NCBI GenBank assembly: GCA_012719855.1
Contig: JAAXZN010000044.1
Location: 1-64,000 of the forward strand
Source: Serratia liquefaciens
Lineage (GTDB): Bacteria > Pseudomonadota > Gammaproteobacteria > Enterobacterales > Enterobacteriaceae
Length of the DNA: 64,000 nt
Reading direction: 5' to 3'
The translations under genes were made by a program, and so were the position numbers. The notes below the pieces were generated by a model. That model was not told where the DNA came from, ran no database searches, and saw only the letters and a program-made list of their open reading frames with translations. This document shows positions 25,773 to 38,155 of the stretch, piece after piece (the stretch's first letter is position 1; every line of letters begins with the position of its first letter).

Positions 25773-25792
25773 GGGCGCTGCATGCTGCGCCC
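25773..25792. repeat. 20-bp GCATGC-centred palindrome, copy 2 (one mismatch)
   Basis: GGGCGC-T-GCATGC-T-GCGCCC is the same element as at 17679-17698 except for a single unpaired T:T position. It lies 52 bp upstream of the uvrB start, inside the leader, an unusual place for a terminator-like hairpin. Confidence 0.7.
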
Positions 25793-25843
25793 GCCCACTA
25801 CGACAGCCGGTAGCAACTCGGCAATTTGAAAGACGAAGGGTCT

Positions 25844-27856
<2,013 letters not shown>

Positions 27857-27964
27857 CCCACTGGCGGGCTGCAGAGCGCGGCGCCGCCAAAACATAAAAT
27901 CCTTGTCGCCTCCGCCAAAGCTGATTATGGTGTGCGGCCATTTGACTACTGCGAGCTACCGACC

Positions 27965-28222
27965 ATGACCCAACACCAGTCCAAAGACCCGATGCACGGC
28001 ATCACTCTGGAACAGCTTCTGAATAAACTGGTGGAAAACTACGGTTGGTCAGGACTGGCTGAACGAGTTCGCATCAACTGCTTCAGCAGCGATCCCAGCA
28101 TCAAGTCCAGCCTGAAATTTTTGCGACGCACACCCTGGGCGCGCAAACAGGTGGAAGATCTTTATCTCGACATGGTCGAGCAGGCCGCCAGCGATAACCC
28201 TTGGCTACGTGGCGGCAAGTAA
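27965..28222 (+). CDS. VF530-family (DUF2132) small DNA-binding-like protein
   Basis: An 85-residue basic protein matching the VF530 family, whose Vibrio founding member has a solved structure and is reported to bind double-stranded DNA. Family hallmarks are [40 protein letters not shown] and [13 protein letters not shown]. The ATG at 27965 is preferred to a GTG 33 bp upstream. It follows uvrB by 108 bp and converges on ybhK with 4 bp between the stops. The biological role is unknown; a link to DNA repair is only suggested by position. Confidence 0.85.
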   Translation: MTQHQSKDPMHGITLEQLLNKLVENYGWSGLAERVRINCFSSDPSIKSSLKFLRRTPWARKQVEDLYLDMVEQAASDNPWLRGGK

Positions 28223-28226
28223 GCGT

Positions 28227-29144
28227 TTATGCGCGGGCACCTAACTCGATCAACGCCTGGTCCAGCGCCTGGCGCAGCAACTGACGATCGTGGCGGTAAG
28301 GAATATCCTGCGCTTCCAACGGCTGTTTGATCACCACCCGATCCTGCACTTCACGGGTATCTGCCGTTGGCCCGACAATGACGGCATCAATCATCTGGCG
28401 GCCAATTTTCGCCTCCATCAATTCCAGCTTGTTCTTCAGCGTCAAGGCCGCCGCCGCGACGCTTAATTCGCGTCCGAGGTTGTCGATATAAATCATATTG
28501 GCGCTGCTGCGACGCAGAGCCTGCGTAAGGTCATCGAGTAACAGCAGAGGCATCAGGCTGGTCAGAAAGCTGCCCGGTCCGATCAGGATCACGTCGGCCT
28601 GCGCGATGGCATCCAGCGCTTCGCGCGTTGCGTTGACGTGGGGCGACAGCATCAACTCTTGTGGCATGTCGGTAAGTTGATCGACATTCACCTCACCGTA
28701 AACGTGGTTGCCTTCATGATCGTGCGCCATCAGATCCACCGGCTGTTCGGACATCGGGATCAGCGCCGCGTCCACCTTCAGCAGGCTGCGCACCAGGTTG
28801 ATCGCTTCCAATGGGCGTACGCTCAGGTGATCCAGGGCTTTCAACATCAGATTGCCGAGGTTGTGCCCCGACAGCTCGCCATTGCCACTGAAGCGGTATT
28901 CGAACATCGCGGACGCCACGCTTGGTTCGGTAATCAGCTGGTTCAGGCAGTTACGGGTATCGCCCCAGGCAATGCCCCCTTCCGAACGGCGAATACGGCC
29001 GGTAGAACCGCCGTTATCGGTGGTGGTGACAATACCGGTTAAGCGGGAGCCTAAAGACGACAGGGAAGACATCACGCGACCAAGACCATGACCGCCGCCT
29101 AATGCCACCACCCGATCGAGATCGGCCAGGGTTCGATTACGCAT
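28227..29144 (-). CDS. ybhK: YvcK/GlmR-family protein (YbhK), gluconeogenesis-like factor
   Basis: A 305-residue cytoplasmic protein collinear with E. coli YbhK. Family motifs are [16 protein letters not shown] near the N-terminus, [15 protein letters not shown] and [14 protein letters not shown]. YvcK/GlmR proteins bind UDP-N-acetylglucosamine and influence cell-wall precursor synthesis and growth on gluconeogenic carbon in Gram-positives; the enterobacterial role is unclear. Divergent from moaA across a 389-bp intergenic region, as in E. coli. Confidence 0.94.
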   Translation of the reverse strand: MRNRTLADLDRVVALGGGHGLGRVMSSLSSLGSRLTGIVTTTDNGGSTGRIRRSEGGIAWGDTRNCLNQLITEPSVASAMFEYRFSGNGELSGHNLGNLMLKALDHLSVRPLEAINLVRSLLKVDAALIPMSEQPVDLMAHDHEGNHVYGEVNVDQLTDMPQELMLSPHVNATREALDAIAQADVILIGPGSFLTSLMPLLLLDDLTQALRRSSANMIYIDNLGRELSVAAAALTLKNKLELMEAKIGRQMIDAVIVGPTADTREVQDRVVIKQPLEAQDIPYRHDRQLLRQALDQALIELGARA

Positions 29145-29364
29145 AAATTTCCTTACAAGGGGGCTTAACTGCCCGCATAAAGTAGCGGATTTGGCGTAAA
29201 AACGCGAAAAAGAGTGTGATTTGCGTGATTCCGGTCAATTCGTCTACGTAAAGGGCGTTTATCATAGTTTACCAGATTAGGAACCGCATAAAATCGCTGT
29301 ATACACAATTATATAGCGAAATTGCGCGTTGGCTATCGCGTTTGTTTAGCGCTAGAATTCTGAT

Positions 29365-29515
29365 GAAAACCACGGTTTCGTTCCGGCTACTCCGACTGCG
29401 GGAACTGAGACCAAAACTCCTAGCCTCTGGGCCTACGTTGTTCTGGCGAACAATATGGCGCTTGGGCCGTGGCGAAGTCAGCCACCAGGGTGCAGAACGG
29501 AAACGTTCGCATCTC
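29365..29515 (+). ncRNA. Moco-RNA riboswitch leader of moaA
   Basis: The gene-free leader upstream of moaA folds extensively. A closing stem pairs GTTTCGTTC (29375-29383) with GAACGGAAAC (29495-29504), with one bulge. Inside are hairpins TTGTTC-TGGC-GAACAA (29438-29453) and GTGGC-GAAGTCA-GCCAC (29469-29485). E. coli moaABCDE is preceded at this position by the Moco RNA motif, which senses molybdenum cofactor. Boundaries are approximate. The element ends close to the GGAAGG ribosome site, consistent with translational control. Confidence 0.85.
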
Positions 29516-29533
29516 CCGACTTTGGAAGGTGTT

Positions 29534-30520
29534 ATGGTGCCGCAACTCATTGATGCTTATGAGCGCAAGTTCTATTACTTGCGTTTGTCGATCACCGACG
29601 TGTGTAACTTTCGTTGCACCTACTGCTTGCCGGACGGCTACCGCCCGAACGGCAGTCCGAAAACATTCTTGTCGCTTGATGAGATCCGACGCGTCAGTCG
29701 CGCATTCGCCGAACTGGGCACCGAAAAAGTGCGCCTGACCGGCGGAGAGCCTTCGCTGCGCCGCGATTTCACCGAGATCATCGCCGCCGTGCGTGAAAAC
29801 CCGGCCATCCGCCAGCTCGCCGTGACCACCAACGGTTACCGTATGGCGCGCGACGTCGCCGGCTGGCGTGATGCCGGCCTGACGGCAGTCAACGTCAGCG
29901 TCGACAGCCTGGATCCCCGCCAATTTCATGCCATTACCGGGCAGGACAAGTTCCGCCAGGTGATGGACGGCATCGACGCCGCCTTTACCGCCGGTTTCAG
30001 CAAGGTGAAGGTCAATGCGGTGCTGATGCGTGACGTGAACCACCAACAGCTGGGCGCCTTTCTTAACTGGATCAAAGACCGCCCGATTCAGCTGCGCTTT
30101 ATCGAACTGATGGAAACCGGCGAGGGGGGCGATCTGTTTCGCAAGCACCACGTTTCCGGTGAAGTGATCCGTTTGCAGCTGGAACAGCAGGGCTGGCAGC
30201 GTCAGCCGCGCGGCCGCAGCGACGGTCCGGCGCAGGTGTTCAGCCACCCGGATTATCAGGGCGAAGTGGGCTTGATCATGCCGTATGAAAAAGACTTCTG
30301 CGCCAGCTGCAACCGGCTGCGTGTTTCCGCTATCGGCAATTTACACCTGTGTCTGTTCGGCGAGCAGGGCATTGGCCTGCGCGATCTGCTGACGAATGAT
30401 CAGCAGCTTGATGAACTGAAGGACCGCATCCAGGGCGGGCTGCTGAGTAAGAAACAGACTCACTTCCTGCATCAGGGTAACAGTGGCATAACGCAGAACC
30501 TGTCGTTTATCGGCGGATAA
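29534..30520 (+). CDS. moaA: GTP 3',8-cyclase MoaA
   Basis: Radical-SAM enzyme that with MoaC converts GTP to cyclic pyranopterin monophosphate, the first step of molybdenum cofactor synthesis. The start at 29534 ([20 protein letters not shown]) gives 328 residues, one fewer than E. coli. The N-terminal cluster is C24-xxx-C28-xx-C31 (CNFRCTYC); the C-terminal cluster lies in [18 protein letters not shown]; the C-terminal GG tail required for GTP cyclisation is present. First gene of moaABCDE behind the Moco RNA. Confidence 0.97.
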   Translation: MVPQLIDAYERKFYYLRLSITDVCNFRCTYCLPDGYRPNGSPKTFLSLDEIRRVSRAFAELGTEKVRLTGGEPSLRRDFTEIIAAVRENPAIRQLAVTTNGYRMARDVAGWRDAGLTAVNVSVDSLDPRQFHAITGQDKFRQVMDGIDAAFTAGFSKVKVNAVLMRDVNHQQLGAFLNWIKDRPIQLRFIELMETGEGGDLFRKHHVSGEVIRLQLEQQGWQRQPRGRSDGPAQVFSHPDYQGEVGLIMPYEKDFCASCNRLRVSAIGNLHLCLFGEQGIGLRDLLTNDQQLDELKDRIQGGLLSKKQTHFLHQGNSGITQNLSFIGG

Positions 30521-30547
30521 CTTTTTCAAATTGCACGGGAGCAAGCA

Positions 30548-31060
30548 ATGAGTCATGCCAGCAGTGAATTCATTCCGGTACATATCGCTATTTTGACCGT
30601 TTCGGACAGCCGTGGCGAAGCGGAAGACACCTCGGGCCAGTACCTGCAAGAAGCGGCGCTTGAAGCCGGACACCGGGTAGTGGATCGCGCCATCGTCAAA
30701 GACGACAAATATCTGATCCGCGCACGCGTTTCCGCGTGGATCGCAGATGAAAGGGTGCAGGCCGTGCTGATCACCGGGGGCACCGGCTTTACCGCCAGAG
30801 ACTACACCCCGGAAGCGCTGCTGCCGCTGTTCGATCGTGAAGTGGAAGGCTTCGGCGAACTGTTCCGCATGGTGTCTTATGAAGAGATTGGCACCGCCAC
30901 TGTCCAGTCGCGAGCGCTGGCCGGTATGGCCAACCAGACGGTGATTTTTGCCATGCCGGGCTCGACCCGCGCCTGCCGCACCGCCTGGGAACGCATTATT
31001 GAAGAGCAGTTGGACGCGCGTCACCGCCCGTGCAATTTTCTGCCACATCTGAAGAAATAA
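30548..31060 (+). CDS. moaB: Molybdenum cofactor biosynthesis protein B
   Basis: A 170-residue member of the MogA/MoaB molybdopterin-binding family, collinear with E. coli MoaB. The conserved [15 protein letters not shown] start, [18 protein letters not shown] and [18 protein letters not shown] are present. Its exact role in enterobacteria is uncertain because MogA performs molybdopterin adenylylation. It lies 27 bp after moaA. Confidence 0.96.
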   Translation: MSHASSEFIPVHIAILTVSDSRGEAEDTSGQYLQEAALEAGHRVVDRAIVKDDKYLIRARVSAWIADERVQAVLITGGTGFTARDYTPEALLPLFDREVEGFGELFRMVSYEEIGTATVQSRALAGMANQTVIFAMPGSTRACRTAWERIIEEQLDARHRPCNFLPHLKK

Positions 31061-31065
31061 AAATT

Positions 31066-31545
31066 ATGACGCAGCTAACTCACATTAACGCCGCGGGCGA
31101 AGCTCATATGGTCGACGTTTCAGCCAAAGCAGAAACGGTGCGCGAGGCGCGCGCCGAAGCCTTCGTCGAGATGCTGCCGGCCACGCTGGCGATGATTATC
31201 GATGGCAGCCACCATAAGGGCGACGTGTTCGCCACGGCGCGCATCGCCGGTATCCAGGCCGCGAAGCGCACCTGGGAGCTGATCCCGCTGTGCCATCCGC
31301 TGATGCTGAGCAAGGTCGAAGTGCAGTTGGAGGCGCAGCCGGAACACAGCCGGGTGCGGATTGAAACCTGCTGCCGGCTGACCGGCAAGACCGGTGTTGA
31401 AATGGAGGCCTTAACCGCAGCGTCAGTGGCTGCGTTAACCATTTACGACATGTGTAAGGCGGTACAGAAAGACATGGTGATCGGCCCGGTGCGCCTGCTG
31501 GCGAAAAGCGGCGGCAAATCCGGTGATTTTAAGGTGGAGCTATGA
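31066..31545 (+). CDS. moaC: Cyclic pyranopterin monophosphate synthase
   Basis: Completes the conversion of the MoaA product to cyclic pyranopterin monophosphate. The start at 31066 ([19 protein letters not shown]) gives 159 residues. Active-site stretches [13 protein letters not shown] and [14 protein letters not shown] with YDMCKA are intact. Starts 5 bp after moaB and overlaps moaD by 4 bp. Confidence 0.97.
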   Translation: MTQLTHINAAGEAHMVDVSAKAETVREARAEAFVEMLPATLAMIIDGSHHKGDVFATARIAGIQAAKRTWELIPLCHPLMLSKVEVQLEAQPEHSRVRIETCCRLTGKTGVEMEALTAASVAALTIYDMCKAVQKDMVIGPVRLLAKSGGKSGDFKVEL

Positions 31546-31787
31546 TTAATATTCTGTTTTTTGCTCAGGTACGCGAACTGGTTGGCACCGGCGATTTATC
31601 GATGCCGGCAGATTACCCGACGGTAGAGGCGCTGCGTAAGGCGCTGTGCGAACGCGGTGACCGTTGGGCGTTGGCGCTGGAGTCTGGCAAGCTGCTGACC
31701 GCGGTGAACCAGTCGCTGGTGGCGGCCGAACATCCGCTGCGCGCCGGTGATGAAGTCGCTTTCTTTCCACCGGTAACCGGAGGTTAA
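31542..31787 (+). CDS. moaD: Molybdopterin synthase sulfur-carrier subunit
   Basis: An 81-residue ubiquitin-fold protein carrying the thiocarboxylate used to form molybdopterin. The C-terminus PPVTGG has the essential Gly-Gly tail. Overlaps the moaC stop (ATGA) and contains the GGAGG ribosome site for moaE in its last codons. Confidence 0.97.
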   Translation: MINILFFAQVRELVGTGDLSMPADYPTVEALRKALCERGDRWALALESGKLLTAVNQSLVAAEHPLRAGDEVAFFPPVTGG

Positions 31788-31789
31788 GA

Positions 31790-32257
31790 GTGGAAAATAC
31801 CCGTATCCGCGTGGGTGAGGCGCCGTTTAGCGTCGGCGACGAATACCAGTGGTTGGCGCAGTGCGACGATGATGGCGCCGTGGTCACCTTTACCGGCAAG
31901 GTACGCAACCATAATCTGGGCGATAACGTCAGTGCGCTGACGCTGGAGCATTACCCGGGCATGACCGAAAAAGCGCTGGCGGAGATCCTGGACGAAGCCC
32001 GTAGCCGTTGGCCCTTGCAGCGCGCGACGGTGATCCACCGCGTGGGCGAACTATTTCCCGGTGATGAGATTGTCTTCGTTGGCGTGACCAGTGCGCACCG
32101 CAGCATGGCGTTCGAGGCCGCCGAGTTCATCATGGATTACCTGAAAACCCGGGCGCCCTTCTGGAAACGCGAAGCCGTCGGCCAGGGAGACCGTTGGGTC
32201 GATGCGCGCGACAGCGATCGGCAGGCCGCGGAACGCTGGCATAACGCAGATAAATAA
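31790..32257 (+). CDS. moaE: Molybdopterin synthase catalytic subunit
   Basis: Large subunit of molybdopterin synthase; accepts the MoaD tail and dithiolates precursor Z. The 155-residue product shows VVTFTGKVRNHNLGDNVSALTLEHYPGM, HRVGELFPGDEIVFVGVTSAHR and FWKREAVGQGDRWVDAR, with catalytic lysines in the last motif. It starts with GTG at 31790, 2 nt after the moaD stop and behind a strong GGAGG. Last gene of the moa operon. Confidence 0.96.
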   Translation: MENTRIRVGEAPFSVGDEYQWLAQCDDDGAVVTFTGKVRNHNLGDNVSALTLEHYPGMTEKALAEILDEARSRWPLQRATVIHRVGELFPGDEIVFVGVTSAHRSMAFEAAEFIMDYLKTRAPFWKREAVGQGDRWVDARDSDRQAAERWHNADK

Positions 32258-32386
32258 CCGTTAAACAGCGGAAACAAATCAATACCTTTGCCGCTTTGCC
32301 ATCAGGTTTTATGTGGTACGCTTATAGCAGGCCGAACCCCATAAATGGGGCTCGAAATCTTGTTTCATACGCAAAAGGTAACCGTC

Positions 32387-33097
32387 ATGGACCGATATCC
32401 ACGCTCTAATGGTTCAATCGTCGAACGTGCCAACAGCGGCATTCAGGCTTATATGGCGCAGGTTTATGGCTGGATGACCTGCGGTATGCTGTTGACGGCG
32501 TTTGTTTCCTGGTACGCGGCCAACACGCCTGCGATCCTTAACTTTATCTTCTCCAGCCAGATCACCTTCTTTGGCCTGATTATCGCGCAGTTGGGGCTGG
32601 TGTTCGTCATTTCCGGCATGGTCAATCGTCTCAGTGGCACGGTCGCCACCTCGCTGTTTATGCTCTATTCGGCGCTGACCGGGCTGACGCTTTCCAGCAT
32701 TTTCATCGCTTACACCTACAGCTCGATCGCCAGCACCTTCGTGGTGACCGCCGGCATGTTCGGTGCGATGAGCCTGTACGGCTACACCACCAAGCGTGAC
32801 CTGAGCGGTTTCGGCAGCATGCTGTTTATGGCGCTGATCGGCATTGTGCTGGCTTCGCTGGTCAATATCTGGCTGAAAAGCACGGCGTTGATGTGGGCGA
32901 TTACCTACATCGGCGTGGTGGTGTTTGTTGGCCTGACGGCGTATGACACCCAGAAACTGAAGGCCATGGGCGAGCAACTGAACGCCGATGATAAAGACAG
33001 CTTCCGCAAATACGCCATTGTCGGCGCGTTGACGCTGTATCTCGATTTCATCAACCTGTTCCTGATGTTGCTGCGCATTTTCGGCAACCGTCGTTAA
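32387..33097 (+). CDS. ybhL: Bax-inhibitor-1 family membrane protein YbhL
   Basis: A 236-residue protein with seven transmembrane segments, collinear with E. coli YbhL. Conserved BI-1/YccA stretches include MAQVYGWMTCGMLLTAFVSW, ALTGLTLSSIF and GLTAYDTQKLKAMGEQ. The start at 32387 (MDRYPRSNGSIVERAN) was chosen by similarity. Family members are proposed pH-dependent Ca2+ leak channels; the bacterial role is not settled. Monocistronic, between moaE and a strong terminator. Confidence 0.94.
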   Translation: MDRYPRSNGSIVERANSGIQAYMAQVYGWMTCGMLLTAFVSWYAANTPAILNFIFSSQITFFGLIIAQLGLVFVISGMVNRLSGTVATSLFMLYSALTGLTLSSIFIAYTYSSIASTFVVTAGMFGAMSLYGYTTKRDLSGFGSMLFMALIGIVLASLVNIWLKSTALMWAITYIGVVVFVGLTAYDTQKLKAMGEQLNADDKDSFRKYAIVGALTLYLDFINLFLMLLRIFGNRR

Positions 33098-33115
33098 ACG
33101 CGATATACACTGTAG

Positions 33116-33142
33116 GGGCTCAGCATGCTGAGCCCTTTTTTT
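33116..33142. terminator. Bidirectional terminator built from GCATGC palindrome, copy 3
   Basis: The perfect 20-bp palindrome GGGCTCAGCATGCTGAGCCC is followed on the plus strand by seven Ts (33136-33142). It lies between convergent ybhL and ybhR. It belongs to the palindrome family seen at 17679, 25773, 54886 and 54933 and shows that these elements can serve as intrinsic terminators. Confidence 0.85.
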
Positions 33143-34247
33143 ATGCAATTTTGCGGCGGAACATGGCGTAAGCGGCGCTGCCGGTGGTGGCGGTAATGGC
33201 CAACAGCGGCCACAGGCTGTGCCAGATGATGCTGAAACTGGCGTCTTTCAAATAGATCTGTTTGGTGATGTCGGTGAAGTGGCGGATGGGGTTGACCCAG
33301 GTAAGGTTTTGCAGCCAAACGGGCATATTCTCCACCGGCGAAACATAACCGGAGAGCAGGATGGCCGGCATCATAAACACGAAGACGCCGATAAACGCCT
33401 GTTGCTGGGTGGCGCACAGCGACGAAATCAGCAGGCCGAATCCCACCAGCGACAGCCCGTAAATCAACATGGTGCCGTAGAACAGCAGCAGCGAACCGGC
33501 GAACGGGATCTGATAGATAAAGATGCCGATCAGCAACACTATGCTGGCCTGGAAGGTGGCGACGATCAGCGCCGGCACCGCTTTGCCGATAAAAATCTGC
33601 CAGGTGGTCAACGGCGACACCAGCAACTGCTCCAGTGTGCCCTGTTCACGCTCGCGCGCAACCGACAACGATGTGACAATCAGCACGCCAATGGTGGTGA
33701 TCATGGCGATCAGCGATGGCACCACGAACCACTTGTAGTCCAAATTCGGGTTATACCAGTTGCGCACCACCAGTTCGCTGTTGTTCGGTTTGGCGCGGCT
33801 GCCGATCAGCTCATTTTGGTAATCCTGCACGATTTGTTGCACATAGTTGGCGGCGATCTGCGCGCTGTTGGAGTTACGCCCATCGAGCAACAACTGCAGC
33901 GGGGCCGTATTGCCGCTGGCAATATCCCGTGAGAACTGGGCCGGGAAACGGATCAGCAGCAGCGCTTTTTGGTTATCGATAACGCTTTGTATCTCTTGCG
34001 GGCTGCGCAGTAGCAGCACGTGGGAGAAGGCCTTGGCCTTGGCAAAACGCTGGGTCAGCTCGACCGAGGCATGACCGCTGTCTTCGCTGTACACCGCAAT
34101 GGTGGCATTGGTCACCTCCAGCGTGGCGGCGAAGGGAAACAGCAGCACCTGCAGAATAACCGGCAAAATCAGAATGGCGCGGGTCTGCGGGTCGCGCAGC
34201 AGCGATTGCATTTCCTTAATGATTAACGTCCAGAGACGGTGAAACAT
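33141..34247 (-). CDS. ybhR: ABC-2 type exporter permease YbhR
   Basis: A 368-residue inner-membrane permease with one N-terminal helix, a large periplasmic segment and five C-terminal helices. The ABC-2 signature is [33 protein letters not shown]. With YbhS, the YbhF ATPase and the YbhG adaptor it forms the YbhFSRG exporter, linked in E. coli to cefoperazone, chloramphenicol and cation tolerance. Last gene of the cecR-ybhGFSR operon. Confidence 0.94.
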   Translation of the reverse strand: MFHRLWTLIIKEMQSLLRDPQTRAILILPVILQVLLFPFAATLEVTNATIAVYSEDSGHASVELTQRFAKAKAFSHVLLLRSPQEIQSVIDNQKALLLIRFPAQFSRDIASGNTAPLQLLLDGRNSNSAQIAANYVQQIVQDYQNELIGSRAKPNNSELVVRNWYNPNLDYKWFVVPSLIAMITTIGVLIVTSLSVAREREQGTLEQLLVSPLTTWQIFIGKAVPALIVATFQASIVLLIGIFIYQIPFAGSLLLFYGTMLIYGLSLVGFGLLISSLCATQQQAFIGVFVFMMPAILLSGYVSPVENMPVWLQNLTWVNPIRHFTDITKQIYLKDASFSIIWHSLWPLLAITATTGSAAYAMFRRKIA

Positions 34248-34258
34248 CTTCTTTCCCC

Positions 34259-35413
34259 TTAATCCAGCCGCCGCTGGGTTTTCCAGGCCGTCAGGCCGAT
34301 GAACACCACCGCAGAAGCGATCAGGAACAGCAGGTTAATCATCAACACCGTGCCGACGTTGCCCGCCAGGAACAGCGTTTGCAGCGTGCTGACGAAGTAA
34401 CGCGCCGGAATGATATAAGTGACGGCGCGTACGATGGCCGGCATGCTGTCGATCTGAAAGATAAAGCCGGACAGCATAATCGACGGCAGAAAGGCGGCAT
34501 TCAGCGCCACCATCGCCGCGTTGAACTGGTTGCGGGTAATGGTGGAAATCAGCAGCCCCATGCCGAGCGTACTGGCGAGGAACAGGCTGCTGATGACGAA
34601 CAGAATCAGCAGCGAACCGCGATAGGGCACCCCGAGCACCCACACCGAAACCACCATGCACAGCAGCATGGCGATCATGCCAAGGAAGTAATAGGGCACC
34701 AGTTTGGACAACAGCAGTTCGGCCCGGGTCACCTGCGTGGAAAGCAGCGCTTCCATGGTGCCGCGCTCCCATTCGCGGGCGATCACCAACGAGGTGAGGA
34801 TGGCGCCGATTACCGTCATGATAATGGTGATGGCGCCGGGAATGATGTAATGCCGGCTGATGGCCGCCGGGTTGAACCAATAGCGCATCTGCACGTCGAT
34901 CAGGGGTTTTTCTTCGCGCCCGCTGTCGGTGGCGCGCTGTTGTTGCCAGATTTGCCACACGCCCTGGGTATAGCCCTGAACGAAGTTGGCGGTATTGGGC
35001 TCACTGCCGTCGGTAATGATTTGCAAGGGGGCGTTGTCGTGCGGCCGTGCCATGCGTTGGGCAAAATCATTGGGGATCACCACCAGCCCGCGAATGCGCC
35101 CGGCTTGCATCAGCTGGATCAGCTGCTGGCGATTGTCGCTGATGGTGGGCTCGATGTAAGGCGACCCGGTAAAAGCGTTAGCCAGATCGCGCGCCTCTTC
35201 GCTTTGTTGTTCCATCAAAATCCCCAGCCGCAGCTTGCTGGAATCCAGGTTGATGCCGTAGCCGAAAATAAACAGCAGCATCAGCGGAATGACGAAGGCG
35301 ATCAGCCCGCTGCTCGGATCGCGCATAATTTGCCGCGTTTCTTTCAGGCACAGCGCGCGCAGCCGCCGCCAGGAGAAACCGCTGTCGTTGGCGCTGGCCG
35401 TTTCGCTATTCAT
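34259..35413 (-). CDS. ybhS: ABC-2 type exporter permease YbhS
   Basis: A 384-residue paralogue of YbhR with the same layout: one N-terminal membrane helix, a large extracytoplasmic loop and five C-terminal helices. The ABC-2 motif reads [30 protein letters not shown]. It forms the permease heterodimer with YbhR, 11 bp downstream, and overlaps the ybhF stop by 4 bp. Confidence 0.94.
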   Translation of the reverse strand: MNSETASANDSGFSWRRLRALCLKETRQIMRDPSSGLIAFVIPLMLLFIFGYGINLDSSKLRLGILMEQQSEEARDLANAFTGSPYIEPTISDNRQQLIQLMQAGRIRGLVVIPNDFAQRMARPHDNAPLQIITDGSEPNTANFVQGYTQGVWQIWQQQRATDSGREEKPLIDVQMRYWFNPAAISRHYIIPGAITIIMTVIGAILTSLVIAREWERGTMEALLSTQVTRAELLLSKLVPYYFLGMIAMLLCMVVSVWVLGVPYRGSLLILFVISSLFLASTLGMGLLISTITRNQFNAAMVALNAAFLPSIMLSGFIFQIDSMPAIVRAVTYIIPARYFVSTLQTLFLAGNVGTVLMINLLFLIASAVVFIGLTAWKTQRRLD

Positions 35414-37140
35414 GCTTTTTCCTCCTGATCATAACCCTGCACCAGTTCGATAAACGCCTGCTCCATCGAAGGATTGGGGTTCTCGCTGCTGGCCACCTGA
35501 TGCTTGAGATCGTCCGGGGTCCCGGCGGCGATGATTTTGCCGCGATACACCAACCCGATGCGATCGCAATATTCCGCCTCGTCCATAAAGTGGGTGGTAA
35601 CCATGACGGTGACGCCCTTGTCCACCATGCCGTTGATGTGCAGCCAGAATTCACGGCGGGTGAGGGGGTCGACACCGGAGGTGGGTTCATCGAGAAATAG
35701 GATATCCGGCTCGTGCATCAGCGCGCAGGCCAGCGCCAGCCGCTGTTTGAAGCCGAGCGGCAGCGAATCTGGTGTCTGGTTGATGATGGGGTCGAAGTTG
35801 AAGGCGCTGGACATCTCACTGATTTTTTCGCGCTGCGCTTTGCCGCTCAGGCCGTAGACGCCGGAGAAAAATTTCAGGTTTTGTGCCACCGTCAGGTTGC
35901 CGTACAGCGAGAATTTCTGCGCCATATAGCCCAAATGCTGGCGCGCCTTGCCGGAGCTGGTTTTCAGATCCATCCCCAGCACCAGTGCCTTGCCTTCGGT
36001 TGGCACCAGCAGCCCGCACATCATTTTGAAAGTGGTGGACTTACCGGCCCCGTTGGGGCCCAGCAGGCCAAAAATCTCGCCGCGCTGCACTTTAAAATCC
36101 ACGTGGTCGGTGGCGGCAAAGTCGCCGAATTTCTTCGTCAGTCCCTGCGCTTCGATCACGGTTTCAGTGCTTTCCCCTGCGACGGTTGGCATGATTTCCG
36201 CCAGTGCCGACTTGCTGTTCGGTCCGCCGCCGAGCAGATCGATAAACGCATCTTCAAAGCGCGGTTCCGCTTCGCTCAGTTCGGCGTCCGGCAGATCCAG
36301 CGCCTGCAACACCTGGCGGTGATCTTCGCCTTCTTTCAGGATCAGGCGCAGGTATTTGCCCTGGATCACGCCGTCGGTGACCGCTGGCAGGCATATCGCC
36401 CGTTGCAACAGAGCACGGTGGCTGCCGGCAGGCGGCGCGATCAGTACCGTGCGCCCGGCCATGCGCTGGGTGAGATCTTTAGGTGCGCCGCTGAACAACA
36501 GTTCTCCTTCATTGAGCAGCAACACTTCGCGGCACTGTTCCGCTTCGTCCAGATAGGAGGTGCTCCACAGGATCAGCATGCCGTCGTTGGCCAGCTCATG
36601 CACCATACGCCACAGCTCGCGGCGCGAAATCGGATCGACGCCGACGCCGGGTTCATCCAGCAGCAGCACCTGTGGCTGCCCGACCAGCGTGCACGCCAAT
36701 CCGAGCTTCTGTTTCATGCCGCCCGACAGCTTGCCCGCCAGTCGGGTGGTGAAGCGGGTGAGATCGGTAAATGTCAGTAGCCGATCGAAAGTTTGTTTAC
36801 GCAGATCGCCGGTGACGCCGCGCAGATCGGCATACAGCGTCAGGTTCTCCATTACCGTCAGATCTTCGTACAGGCCAAACTTTTGCGGCATATAGCCGAG
36901 GATCGCGTGCAACTGGCGATCCTGAGCGATCGGATCCAGCCCGGCGACGCGCAACCTGCCGCTGCTGGGCTTGAGCAAACCGGCCAGCATGCGCAGCAGG
37001 GTGGTTTTTCCGGCGCCGTCCGGGCCAACCAGTCCGGTAACCGCGCCGCTGGTCAGCCGGGTAGTCAGGCTGGCGACCGCCGGTTTTTGCAGCGACGGAA
37101 AACGTTTCTCCAGCGCTTCCAGCTCAATCACCTGTTCCAT
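35410..37140 (-). CDS. ybhF: Dual ATP-binding protein of the YbhFSR exporter
   Basis: A 576-residue protein of two fused ABC ATPase domains. Domain 1: Walker [10 protein letters not shown], signature [15 protein letters not shown], Walker [12 protein letters not shown]. Domain 2: Walker [10 protein letters not shown], Walker [12 protein letters not shown]; its signature region reads [15 protein letters not shown] instead of LSGGQ, as in several YbhF-type second domains. The start at 37140 ([17 protein letters not shown]) was chosen over an upstream frame extension. Lies 10 bp from ybhG. Confidence 0.95.
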   Translation of the reverse strand: MEQVIELEALEKRFPSLQKPAVASLTTRLTSGAVTGLVGPDGAGKTTLLRMLAGLLKPSSGRLRVAGLDPIAQDRQLHAILGYMPQKFGLYEDLTVMENLTLYADLRGVTGDLRKQTFDRLLTFTDLTRFTTRLAGKLSGGMKQKLGLACTLVGQPQVLLLDEPGVGVDPISRRELWRMVHELANDGMLILWSTSYLDEAEQCREVLLLNEGELLFSGAPKDLTQRMAGRTVLIAPPAGSHRALLQRAICLPAVTDGVIQGKYLRLILKEGEDHRQVLQALDLPDAELSEAEPRFEDAFIDLLGGGPNSKSALAEIMPTVAGESTETVIEAQGLTKKFGDFAATDHVDFKVQRGEIFGLLGPNGAGKSTTFKMMCGLLVPTEGKALVLGMDLKTSSGKARQHLGYMAQKFSLYGNLTVAQNLKFFSGVYGLSGKAQREKISEMSSAFNFDPIINQTPDSLPLGFKQRLALACALMHEPDILFLDEPTSGVDPLTRREFWLHINGMVDKGVTVMVTTHFMDEAEYCDRIGLVYRGKIIAAGTPDDLKHQVASSENPNPSMEQAFIELVQGYDQEEKA

Positions 37141-37150
37141 CACCGTCCCC

Positions 37151-38137
37151 TCAAGGTTTGGCAAAGTGAACGGTAACCGGCATCCCCTGGCGCAGCGCGT
37201 CATCGGCATCGGTGACGATCACCCGCAAGCGGTACACCAGATCGGTTCGCAGGTCCGGGGTTTCGACGCTTTTCGGCGTGAATTCAGCGGTCGGCGACAC
37301 AAAACCAATTTTGCCGTGATAGGGCTTGTCAGGCCGGCTGTCGGTATAAATTTCCAGTTCGGTGCCCGGCGTTGCTTTACCCAGGTTGGCTTCGTTCACG
37401 TAGGCGCGTACCCAGACCGGACGGGTCAGCGACAGGGTAAACACCGTGCCGCCGGCGTTGAGCATGGTGCCTGGCTCGACGGCCCGCGTCAGCACGGTGC
37501 CGGCCGACGGGGAAACCAGGGTGGTGTCGTGTAAATTAAGCTGTGCCTGAGCCAGTGCGGCTTCGCTCTGCGCCAGATTGGCTTTGGCTTCTTCGATCTC
37601 CTGCGGCCGGTTGCCTTTCAGGTATTGCGCCAGCTTGTCCTTTGACGCCTGCAGGTTGGCCTGCGCCTGATTGCGTGCGGTACGGGCATCTTCCAGCGCA
37701 TCGGCAGAAGTGGCGTTTTTCGCCCACAGCCCTTGCTGACGTTTCAGGTAGCTGTCGGCGTAGCTGAACGCGGACAGACGCTGAGCCATTTCCGAACGTA
37801 CCTGGGCGATTTCCTCGGTGCGGTAACCGGCCAGCAGCAGCGCCAGTTTGGCTTTGGCGCTGCCGACGTTGGCCTGCGCCTGCTGCAGGGCGTTGATGTA
37901 AGGTGCGTCGTCCAGTTTCCCGAGCAATTGCCCCGGCTGAAGCGCATCGCCTTCATCCACCGTCAGCGACGCCAGCCGCCCATCGACGCGGAAGCCCAAA
38001 TTCACCGTGCGGATATCCACGTTGCCGTACAGCGTCAGCGGTTTGTCCTGCTGCTGCTGGTAATACCAAACCCCGTAAACGGCCGCGGCGATCAATACGA
38101 TAACCGCCACAATAAGGGCACTGCGTTTCTTGTTCAT
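37151..38137 (-). CDS. ybhG: Membrane-fusion (HlyD-family) adaptor YbhG
   Basis: A 328-residue periplasmic adaptor. An N-terminal membrane anchor ([19 protein letters not shown]) is followed by a lipoyl-like half-motif ([27 protein letters not shown]), a long coiled-coil hairpin (about 80-210) rich in Ala, Gln and Lys, and a beta-barrel domain. It should link the YbhFSR inner-membrane exporter to an outer-membrane channel such as TolC. Lies between cecR and ybhF. Confidence 0.94.
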   Translation of the reverse strand: MNKKRSALIVAVIVLIAAAVYGVWYYQQQQDKPLTLYGNVDIRTVNLGFRVDGRLASLTVDEGDALQPGQLLGKLDDAPYINALQQAQANVGSAKAKLALLLAGYRTEEIAQVRSEMAQRLSAFSYADSYLKRQQGLWAKNATSADALEDARTARNQAQANLQASKDKLAQYLKGNRPQEIEEAKANLAQSEAALAQAQLNLHDTTLVSPSAGTVLTRAVEPGTMLNAGGTVFTLSLTRPVWVRAYVNEANLGKATPGTELEIYTDSRPDKPYHGKIGFVSPTAEFTPKSVETPDLRTDLVYRLRVIVTDADDALRQGMPVTVHFAKP

Positions 38138-38155
38138 AACACTCCCTGCCTGAAT

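Larger units (their letters stand above)
24512..25843. other. Long stretch without a convincing gene between urtE-like and uvrB
   Basis: About 1.3 kb in which no reading frame resembles a known protein. Just upstream of the urtE-like ATG, a minus-strand frame of 32 codons (24603-24505, containing LRYADARYGLTTTSGR) ends in a TGA overlapping that start, as the tail of a lost upstream gene would. The same frame is open before a TGA from 24819 to 24604 (71 codons, unrecognised). The 5' part is GC-rich and the 3' part AT-rich. The region contains a near-repeated 22-mer, two facing DnaA boxes, the uvrB LexA box and a GCATGC palindrome, annotated separately. Confidence 0.6.
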
